Position numbers and translations under genes: made by a program. A stretch of 64,000 nucleotides of DNA. Source: Pseudomonas viridiflava (GTDB lineage Bacteria > Pseudomonadota > Gammaproteobacteria > Pseudomonadales > Pseudomonadaceae). The notes below the pieces were generated by a model. That model was not told the DNA's origin. It saw nothing but the letters and a program-made list of their open reading frames with translations, and did no database searches. The DNA lies in the NCBI RefSeq assembly GCF_900582195.1, contig NZ_UTHA01000259.1, forward strand, positions 33,848 through 97,847, written 5' to 3'. Below are positions 55,102-61,600 of this stretch, piece after piece. How positions within the stretch are numbered: the first letter of the stretch is position 1; the number at the start of each line of letters is the position of its first letter.

Positions 55102-55197
55102 GAAAACAACGCGCGAACGGCCAGCCGAAAAAGGGGGGCGCGGATTATAGCGGAAATTGCTCAAGGTTTAACCAGTTAATGTACAGAAGGTTTTTCG

Positions 55198-55214
55198 TGC
55201 ACCAAAACGGGTCG
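55198..55214. promoter_or_regulatory. NtrC-like site 1 upstream of glnA
   Basis: TGCACC-N5-GGGTCG: one good half of the TGCACC-N5-GGTGCA NtrC site and one poor half. About 120 bp upstream of the sigma-54 promoter, a normal enhancer distance. Confidence 0.5.
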
Positions 55215-55268
55215 CTTATGGATTGTGACGCTACATTAAAGGGCGAGATTTTCAGCTTTAAGAAGCTT

Positions 55269-55285
55269 TGCACCTTAATAAGCGT
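55269..55285. promoter_or_regulatory. NtrC-like site 2 upstream of glnA
   Basis: TGCACC-N5-AAGCGT: again one strong half-site, about 50 bp from the promoter box. Probably a weak site cooperating with site 1. Confidence 0.4.
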
Positions 55286-55317
55286 GAATTTGGGGCAAAA
55301 AACCCATGCTGGGGCAC

Positions 55318-55333
55318 TGGCATGCAATTTGCT
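55318..55333 (+). promoter_or_regulatory. Sigma-54 promoter of glnA
   Basis: TGGCATGCAATTTGCT, a near-consensus -24/-12 box with correct spacing. Predicted start is about 12 bp later, near 55345, leaving a leader of about 85 nt. Confidence 0.85.
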
Positions 55334-55430
55334 CCCTTGTGAGGCAGGTTGCCTTGGCAGAGTATTCGCGCCGGCATCACCCAAATTCTAAGGGCATCCA
55401 CTACCAAGCCCGAAGCCACCCGGAGGACAT

Positions 55431-56837
55431 ATGTCGAAGACGGTTCAACTCATCAAAGATCATGACGTCAAGTGGATTGATCTGCGCTTCACGGACACCA
55501 AAGGCACTCAGCACCACGTGACCATGCCGGCTCGCGATGCGCTGGATGAAGACTTCTTCGAAGTCGGCAAAATGTTCGACGGCTCCTCCATTGCTGGCTG
55601 GAAAGGCATCGAAGCCTCCGACATGATCCTGATGCCGGTTGACGAAACGGCCGTTCTCGACCCGTTCACCGAAGACGCCACCCTGATCCTGGTGTGCGAC
55701 ATCATCGAACCTTCGAGCATGCAAGGCTACGACCGCGACCCACGTGCGATCGCCAAGCGCGCCGAAGAACACCTGAAAGCCACCGGTATTGGTGACACCG
55801 TGTTCGCCGGTCCAGAGCCTGAGTTCTTCATCTTTGACTCGGTGAAATTCAAGTCGGACATCTCCGGCTCGATGTTCAAGATCTACTCCGAGCAAGGTTC
55901 GTGGATGTCCGACCAGGACATCGAAGGCGGCAACAAGGGTCACCGTCCAGGCGTCAAAGGCGGCTACTTCCCGGTTCCGCCGTTCGACCACGACCACGAA
56001 ATCCGTACCTCCATGTGCAACGCACTGGAAGAAATGGGCCTGACCGTCGAAGTTCACCACCACGAAGTGGCGACTGCCGGCCAGAACGAAATCGGCGTCA
56101 AGTTCAACACCCTGGTGAAGAAAGCCGACGAAACCCAAACCCTGAAGTACGTTGTGCACAACGTTGCTGACGCTTACGGCCGCACCGCGACCTTCATGCC
56201 GAAGCCACTGTACGGCGACAACGGTTCGGGCATGCACGTACACATGTCGATCTGGAAAGACGGCAAGAACACCTTCGCCGGTGAAGGCTATGCCGGCCTG
56301 TCCGATACCGCTCTGTACTTCATCGGCGGCATCATCAAGCACGGTAAGGCCCTGAACGGCTTCACCAACCCGGCGACCAACTCCTACAAGCGTCTGGTTC
56401 CAGGCTTCGAAGCTCCGGTAATGCTGGCCTACTCGGCTCGCAACCGCTCCGCTTCGATCCGTATTCCTTACGTGTCGAGCCCGAAAGCCCGCCGTATCGA
56501 AGCCCGCTTCCCGGATCCGGCTGCCAACCCGTACCTGGCCTTCGCAGCACTGCTGATGGCCGGTCTGGACGGTATCCAGAACAAGATCCACCCAGGCGAT
56601 GCTGCTGACAAAAACCTGTACGACCTGCCGCCTGAAGAGGCGAAAGAGATCCCACAAGTTTGCGGCAGCCTGAAAGAAGCTCTGGAAGAGCTGGACAAGG
56701 GCCGCGCGTTCCTGACCAAGGGCGGCGTATTCTCCGACGACTTCATCGACGCTTACATCGCGCTGAAATCGGAAGAAGAAATCAAGGTTCGCACCTTCGT
56801 ACACCCACTGGAATATGAGCTGTACTACAGCTGCTGA
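55431..56837 (+). CDS. glnA: Glutamine synthetase type I
   Basis: Ammonia assimilation: glutamate plus NH3 plus ATP to glutamine. 468 residues, GSI-beta type. MFDGSSIAGWKGI, the metal and ATP site PGVKGGYFPVPP and NGSGMHVH are intact. The adenylylation Tyr in NLYDLPPEE (residue 397) shows control by GlnE. RBS GGAGG precedes ATG. Expression should depend on NtrC and sigma-54 given the boxes upstream. A terminator follows, so ntrBC are read from their own promoter. Confidence 0.98.
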   Translation: MSKTVQLIKDHDVKWIDLRFTDTKGTQHHVTMPARDALDEDFFEVGKMFDGSSIAGWKGIEASDMILMPVDETAVLDPFTEDATLILVCDIIEPSSMQGYDRDPRAIAKRAEEHLKATGIGDTVFAGPEPEFFIFDSVKFKSDISGSMFKIYSEQGSWMSDQDIEGGNKGHRPGVKGGYFPVPPFDHDHEIRTSMCNALEEMGLTVEVHHHEVATAGQNEIGVKFNTLVKKADETQTLKYVVHNVADAYGRTATFMPKPLYGDNGSGMHVHMSIWKDGKNTFAGEGYAGLSDTALYFIGGIIKHGKALNGFTNPATNSYKRLVPGFEAPVMLAYSARNRSASIRIPYVSSPKARRIEARFPDPAANPYLAFAALLMAGLDGIQNKIHPGDAADKNLYDLPPEEAKEIPQVCGSLKEALEELDKGRAFLTKGGVFSDDFIDAYIALKSEEEIKVRTFVHPLEYELYYSC

Positions 56838-56873
56838 TCCGGTAGCGCTGCGCTTACGCGGCGTGAGTGAAAG

Positions 56874-56900
56874 AGGCCTCCTTCGGGAGGCCTTTTTATT
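56874..56900 (+). terminator. glnA terminator
   Basis: Stem GGCCTCC-TTCG-GGAGGCC with a UUCG-type loop followed by TTTTTATT, 37 bp after the glnA stop. Confidence 0.93.
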
Positions 56901-56930
56901 GCCCGCGATTTATGGCGTCACGCAGATCCC

Positions 56931-57019
56931 TGTGGGAGCGAGCCTGCTCGCGAAGGCGTCGTATCAGTCGCCATCACTGTCAATGACCCACCGCATTCGC
57001 GAGCAGGCTCGCTCCCACA
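56931..57019. repeat. REPIN 12
   Basis: Inverted REP pair (GCGAGCCTGCTCGC variant) between the glnA terminator and the first DUF4124 gene. Confidence 0.9.
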
Positions 57020-57123
57020 GAGAATTTGTGGCGTCTGAATGATCTCCGAATGTGTGCAGGGTTGGGCCAACCGCCACACCTGTCCTATGCTGCACCCCAT
57101 CGCTTTCAATCCCGGTCGATTTC

Positions 57124-57636
57124 ATGGGTCGCACCTTTCTCTACATTCTATTGTTGATCGCCCTGCCCGCCGCCGCGCAGATCTATAAGTACACCGACGC
57201 CAACGGCAACACGGTGTACAGCGATCACTCGCCGGACGGCGTGCAGGCGCAGCCGGTGGAGTTGCCGCCGCTCAATCGCGTCGAGCCGCAAGCGCCGAGC
57301 GCACCACCAGCGTCTGAAGCCGAAAACCGTGAGCCTGCGCGCAATGCCTACGACATTCTTGAACTCGCTGGCCTGCCCACCGAAGAAGCCCTGCGCGCCA
57401 ACAACGGCACGTTCACTGTCAATGTGCTGATCAAGCCGCGCCTGCAACCGCCGCATCAATTACGGCTGGTCCTGGATGACGAGCCCTATGGCCAACCGAG
57501 CAACGTGCCGATCCTGCAATTGGTGAACGTTGATCGCGGCGAACACCGGCTCGCGGTGCAGGTGATTGACGGGCAGACGATCATCCAGCAAAGCCCGCCA
57601 GTGGCGCTAAGCGTGCAGCGGGTGCACAAACCATGA
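57124..57636 (+). CDS. DUF4124 domain periplasmic protein 1
   Basis: 170 residues from ATG 57124, which gives a clean signal peptide (LYILLLIALPAAAQ). The first 30 mature residues are the DUF4124 domain (IYKYTDANGNTVYSDHSP). A Pro/Glu-rich linker and a beta-rich end (HQLRLVLDDEPYG, GEHRLAVQVIDGQ) follow. The function of DUF4124 is unknown. It overlaps the next gene by 4 bp. Upstream ORF extension to 57052 lacks a signal-like start. Confidence 0.88.
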   Translation: MGRTFLYILLLIALPAAAQIYKYTDANGNTVYSDHSPDGVQAQPVELPPLNRVEPQAPSAPPASEAENREPARNAYDILELAGLPTEEALRANNGTFTVNVLIKPRLQPPHQLRLVLDDEPYGQPSNVPILQLVNVDRGEHRLAVQVIDGQTIIQQSPPVALSVQRVHKP

Positions 57637-58256
57637 TCCGCGCGTGGTTGTTTGCTCTGTCGGCACTGCTCACGCTGCAAGCTTCGGCCGAGGTCTTCAC
57701 TTACATCGATGCCCAAGGTAATCGCGTCTACACCGATCAGCCGCGTGGCAATGCCAAGCGTGTGCCGATCGCAACCAGCAATCGCATGTCCGCCAACCCC
57801 GGCGCCGCTGCGCCGATCACCACCGCAAAAAAACCCCCGGAACAACCACCGTTCCACTACGACATGCTGCGCATTCTGGTGCCCGAACCCGATGCCACAA
57901 TTCGCAGCAGTGCCGGCGAGATCATCGTCAGCGTCACCAGCGAACCCGGCCTGCAACGCGGCCACCGCTATCGCCTGTTGCTGGATGGCCAAGCCACCGG
58001 CGAACCCGGTCTGAGTCCGGTGTTCCCGCTGAACAACATTGATCGTGGCAGCCATAACCTGTCCGTGGAAATACTCGATGCCGAAGGCCGCACCGTCGAA
58101 CGCACAGCCAACCAGCCGTTCCACATGCTGCGTATCTCCCTCGTGCAGAAACGCCAGGTCAAACCCTGCGTCGCCGACGACTACGGTGTACGCCCGGAAT
58201 GCCCCTTGAAAGACAAACCCGAAGAGCCGAAAAATCCCTTCCTGCGTTTCTTCTAA
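57633..58256 (+). CDS. DUF4124 domain periplasmic protein 2
   Basis: 207 residues with a signal peptide (WLFALSALLTLQASA) and an N-terminal DUF4124 domain (EVFTYIDAQGNRVYTDQP). The C-terminal half repeats the same beta-rich layout as its neighbour (HRYRLLLDGQATGEPG, GSHNLSVEILDAEGRTV), so the two genes look like an old tandem duplication. Two cysteines near the end (KPCVADDYGVRPEC) may pair. ATGA overlap with gene 1. It lies upstream of ntrB but outside its sigma-54 control region. Confidence 0.88.
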   Translation: MIRAWLFALSALLTLQASAEVFTYIDAQGNRVYTDQPRGNAKRVPIATSNRMSANPGAAAPITTAKKPPEQPPFHYDMLRILVPEPDATIRSSAGEIIVSVTSEPGLQRGHRYRLLLDGQATGEPGLSPVFPLNNIDRGSHNLSVEILDAEGRTVERTANQPFHMLRISLVQKRQVKPCVADDYGVRPECPLKDKPEEPKNPFLRFF

Positions 58257-58270
58257 CGCCGTTCAGCTTT

Positions 58271-58288
58271 GCGCACTATATTGGTGCA
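58271..58288. promoter_or_regulatory. NtrC binding site upstream of ntrB
   Basis: GCGCACTATATTGGTGCA, close to the textbook NtrC site (GCACTATATTGGTGC core). It lies about 130 bp upstream of the sigma-54 box at 58415. Confidence 0.78.
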
Positions 58289-58414
58289 ATAGGTTTCACC
58301 GTACTCACAATCCAGCCCATTTTGGTTCGAAACTACCCGCGAGAGCTGGCCCTGTGCCACGCAAACGAGCGTCAAACGCCTGTTTCACAGGTTAAACGCT
58401 TCTTTTCGGAGCCT

Positions 58415-58430
58415 TGGTTTGGTTTTTGCA
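58415..58430 (+). promoter_or_regulatory. Sigma-54 promoter of ntrBC
   Basis: TGGTTTGGTTTTTGCA has GG and GC at the right 10-bp distance, with a T-rich middle. Match to the -24 side is imperfect (TGGTTTG for TGGCACG). Predicted start about 58441, 47 bp before the ntrB ATG. Confidence 0.6.
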
Positions 58431-58487
58431 TTTTGCCGATACCGACGCTTGCTTGTTGCGCACGCTCCGCCCCCAAAAGAGGCTCCG

Positions 58488-59573
58488 ATGACCATTAGCG
58501 ACGCAATCCACCGTTTGCTGCTCGACAACCTGACCACCGCCACCATCCTGCTCGACGCCGAATTGCGCCTCGAGTACATGAACCCGGCGGCGGAGATGCT
58601 GCTCGCCATCAGTGGGCAGCGCAGCCATGGACAGTTCATCAGCGAGCTGTTCACTGAATCCACCGAAGCGCTGAATTCGTTGCGCCAAGCGGTAGAGCAG
58701 GCGCACCCGTTTACCAAGCGCGAAGCCATGCTCACGGCCCTCACCGGCCAGACGCTGACCGTGGATTACGCGGTGACGCCAATCCTCAGCAACGGCGCGA
58801 CCATGCTCTTGCTCGAAGTCCACCCGCGTGACCGCTTGCTGCGGATCACCAAGGAAGAGGCGCAGCTGTCCAAGCAGGAAACCAGCAAGATGCTGGTGCG
58901 CGGCCTCGCCCACGAGATCAAGAATCCGCTCGGCGGAATCCGTGGCGCTGCGCAACTGCTGGCCCGTGAACTGCCAGAAGACAGCCTGCGCGACTACACC
59001 AACGTGATCATTGAAGAGGCGGACCGCCTGCGCAATCTGGTCGACCGCATGCTCGGTTCGAACAAATTGCCGTCGCTGGCCATGTGCAACGTTCACGAAG
59101 TGCTGGAGCGCGTCTGCCAACTGGTCGAAGCCGAAAGCCAGGGCTGCATCACCTTGGTGCGCGATTACGATCCAAGCATTCCCGACGTCTTGATCGACCG
59201 CGAGCAAATGATTCAGGCGGTGTTGAACATCGTGCGCAACGCGATGCAAGCGATCAGCAGCCAGAACGAGCTGCGCCTGGGCCGCATCAGCCTGCGCACC
59301 CGCACCATGCGTCAGTTCACCATCGGCCATGTGCGCCATCGTCTGGTGACCAAGATCGAGATCATCGACAACGGCCCGGGGATCCCGGCGGAACTTCAGG
59401 AAACCATTTTCTTTCCCATGGTCAGCGGTCGTCCGGACGGTACCGGGCTGGGCCTGGCCATTACCCAGAACATCATCAGCCAGCACCAGGGCCTGATCGA
59501 GTGTGACAGCCATCCAGGCCACACCACCTTCTCGATCTTTCTGCCACTGGAACAAGGAGCCACATCGACATGA
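58488..59573 (+). CDS. glnL: Nitrogen regulation sensor kinase NtrB (GlnL)
   Basis: Cytoplasmic histidine kinase/phosphatase that sets NtrC phosphorylation according to nitrogen state through PII. 361 residues from ATG 58488. N-terminal PAS domain (about 10-120), phospho-acceptor His142 in LAHEIKNPLGGIRGA, and an ATPase domain with NIVRNAMQA (N box), DNGPGIP and GTGLGLA. The stop overlaps ntrC (ATGA). The frame upstream of 58488 overlaps the promoter box and is rejected. Confidence 0.97.
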   Translation: MTISDAIHRLLLDNLTTATILLDAELRLEYMNPAAEMLLAISGQRSHGQFISELFTESTEALNSLRQAVEQAHPFTKREAMLTALTGQTLTVDYAVTPILSNGATMLLLEVHPRDRLLRITKEEAQLSKQETSKMLVRGLAHEIKNPLGGIRGAAQLLARELPEDSLRDYTNVIIEEADRLRNLVDRMLGSNKLPSLAMCNVHEVLERVCQLVEAESQGCITLVRDYDPSIPDVLIDREQMIQAVLNIVRNAMQAISSQNELRLGRISLRTRTMRQFTIGHVRHRLVTKIEIIDNGPGIPAELQETIFFPMVSGRPDGTGLGLAITQNIISQHQGLIECDSHPGHTTFSIFLPLEQGATST

Positions 59574-61006
59574 GCCGTAGTGAAACCGTGTGGATCGTCG
59601 ATGACGACCGTTCTATCCGTTGGGTTCTGGAAAAAGCCTTGCAGCAGGAAGGCATGACCACCCAGAGCTTCGACAGCGCCGATGGCGTGATGAGTCGCCT
59701 GGCCCGCCAGCAGCCGGACGTGATCATTTCCGACATTCGCATGCCCGGTGCCAGCGGTCTGGACCTTCTGGCGCGGATCCGCGAACAGCACCCACGGTTG
59801 CCGGTCATCATCATGACCGCTCACTCCGATCTGGACAGCGCGGTCGCCTCTTATCAGGGCGGCGCGTTCGAGTATTTGCCGAAGCCGTTCGATGTCGATG
59901 AAGCGGTGTCGCTAGTCAAACGCGCCAATCAGCACGCGCAAGAACAGCAAGGCCTGGAAGTCGTGCCTGCCTTGACCCGCACCCCGGAAATCATCGGCGA
60001 AGCGCCGGCGATGCAGGAAGTGTTTCGCGCCATCGGGCGCTTGAGCCACTCCAACATCACCGTGCTGATCAACGGCGAATCCGGTACCGGTAAAGAGCTG
60101 GTTGCCCACGCCCTGCACCGCCACAGCCCGCGCGCGGCTTCGCCGTTCATCGCCTTGAACATGGCGGCGATTCCCAAGGACCTGATGGAATCCGAGCTGT
60201 TCGGCCATGAGAAGGGTGCGTTCACCGGCGCGGCGAATCTGCGTCGCGGACGTTTCGAACAGGCTGACGGCGGCACACTGTTTCTTGATGAAATCGGCGA
60301 CATGCCGGCGGATACCCAGACCCGTTTGCTGCGGGTTCTGGCCGATGGCGAGTTCTACCGCGTCGGCGGGCATGTGCCGGTGAAGGTCGATGTACGCATC
60401 ATCGCCGCGACACACCAGAATCTGGAAACCCTGGTGCACGCCGGCAAGTTCCGTGAGGACTTGTTCCATCGCCTCAACGTGATCCGTATCCACATTCCGC
60501 GCCTGTCGGACCGTCGTGAAGACATCCCGACCCTGGCCAAGCACTTCCTCAGCCGCGCCGCGCAGGAACTGGCGGTCGAGCCGAAGCTGCTGAAAAGCGA
60601 GACCGAGGAATACCTGAAGAACCTGCCGTGGGGCGGCAACGTGCGTCAGCTGGAGAACACTTGCCGCTGGATCACCGTGATGGCGTCCGGGCGTGAAGTG
60701 CACATCAGCGACTTGCCGCCTGAACTGCTGAACCTGCCGCAGGATTCAGCGCCAGTGACCAACTGGGAGCAGGCGCTGCGTCAGTGGGCTGATCAGGCGT
60801 TGGCGCGCGGCCAGTCGAGCCTGCTCGACAGCGCGGTGCCAGCGTTCGAGCGGATCATGATCGAGACGGCGCTGAAGCACACCGCCGGGCGTCGGCGTGA
60901 TGCCGCCGTGCTGCTGGGTTGGGGCCGCAATACCCTGACGCGCAAGATCAAGGAATTGGGGATGAAGGTTGATGGTGGGGATGATGATGAAGGGGATGAG
61001 GGTTAA
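59570..61006 (+). CDS. glnG: Nitrogen regulation response regulator NtrC (GlnG)
   Basis: Sigma-54 activator of nitrogen genes, 478 residues. Receiver domain with phospho-acceptor Asp55 (IISDIRMPG), AAA+ domain with Walker A GESGTGKE, sigma-54 loop GAFTGA and Walker B GGTLFLDEIGD, and a Fis-type C-terminal helix-turn-helix (RRDAAVLLGWGRNTLTRKI). It probably acts at the glnA and ntrB boxes in this window, and with CbrB at hutU. Confidence 0.98.
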   Translation: MSRSETVWIVDDDRSIRWVLEKALQQEGMTTQSFDSADGVMSRLARQQPDVIISDIRMPGASGLDLLARIREQHPRLPVIIMTAHSDLDSAVASYQGGAFEYLPKPFDVDEAVSLVKRANQHAQEQQGLEVVPALTRTPEIIGEAPAMQEVFRAIGRLSHSNITVLINGESGTGKELVAHALHRHSPRAASPFIALNMAAIPKDLMESELFGHEKGAFTGAANLRRGRFEQADGGTLFLDEIGDMPADTQTRLLRVLADGEFYRVGGHVPVKVDVRIIAATHQNLETLVHAGKFREDLFHRLNVIRIHIPRLSDRREDIPTLAKHFLSRAAQELAVEPKLLKSETEEYLKNLPWGGNVRQLENTCRWITVMASGREVHISDLPPELLNLPQDSAPVTNWEQALRQWADQALARGQSSLLDSAVPAFERIMIETALKHTAGRRRDAAVLLGWGRNTLTRKIKELGMKVDGGDDDEGDEG

Positions 61007-61065
61007 CGGTTTGTTCGCTTGAAGGTGGTTGTGTACTCGGATCAATCTCGGGTGGTTTCGAGGCC

Positions 61066-61160
61066 TGAGTTCGGCTCGGTATCTCAGGTCGGCGTCACTT
61101 GACCGGGCAACTCGGTCAGTCCCCTCTCCCTCTGGAAGAGGGTTGGGGGTGAGGGGCCAC
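61066..61160. repeat. Partial, diverged third copy of the MITE-like repeat
   Basis: Only the right arm (CCCCTCTCCCTCTGGAAGAGGG then GGGGTGAGGGG) and a piece of the interior (CTCAGGTCGGCGTC, CTCGGTCAGT) are recognisable. The left arm is missing. Located just past ntrC. Confidence 0.65.
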
Positions 61161-61257
61161 CGTGCACCGCATCAATGCACAATGACCCGCGATCGCGCAC
61201 AGCCGCATCGCCACATTCGCTTTTGAAACCACTGAAAAATCAACTACCCACATGCGC

Positions 61258-61282
61258 AAAAGCCCCGAATTCCGGGGCTTTT
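61258..61282. terminator. Bidirectional terminator
   Basis: Palindrome AAAAGCCCCG-AAT-TCCGGGGCTTTT with A/T tracts on both sides. It probably ends ntrBC and transcription arriving from the LRR gene side. Confidence 0.8.
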
Positions 61283-61368
61283 GCGTTTCTGATCAGTTTT
61301 TTTGTTTCAACAAATTAAAACCTGGCACGCCCCCTGCAATACCTCTGACAGGTGATTCGATTCATCAA

Positions 61369-61600
61369 CCCTTTCGGGGACCTTGGTACAGGCAGGCCGG
61401 GGATTCCCCTCTTTACATCGGGCTCATGCCGCAACGCGACGAGCCCACCCTTTTGGGATCCTTGGTACAGGCAGGCCGGGGGTTCCCTCTTTATACCGGA
61501 CCGACGCTGCAAGCGAAGTCCATCCTTTTGGGAACCCTGATACAGGCAGGTCAGGGATTCCCGCTTTTACACCTCATGGCGAGGCGTTCAGCCCGGTGTC
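61369..61600. repeat. Three imperfect tandem repeats with variable hairpins
   Basis: A core of about 35 bp (CCTTTTGGGAnCCTTGGTACAG then GCAGGCCGGGGATTCCC) begins near 61370, 61449 and 61524. The core itself can pair GGGAnCC with GG(T)TCCC. After each core and a CTTTATA-like spacer comes a hairpin whose stem differs: GGGCTC/GAGCCC (61420-61446), GGAC/GTCC plus inner CGCT/AGCG (61498-61521), ACACC/GGTGT (61569-61599, crossing the stop codon of the LRR gene). Spacing of 79 and 75 bp argues against a coding origin. It occupies most of the 581-bp ntrC-LRR gap. Confidence 0.75.

Noticed and set aside
61369..61600. CRISPR array
   Set aside because: Only three units, cores imperfect, the intervening parts fold into hairpins, and no cas gene is in the window.
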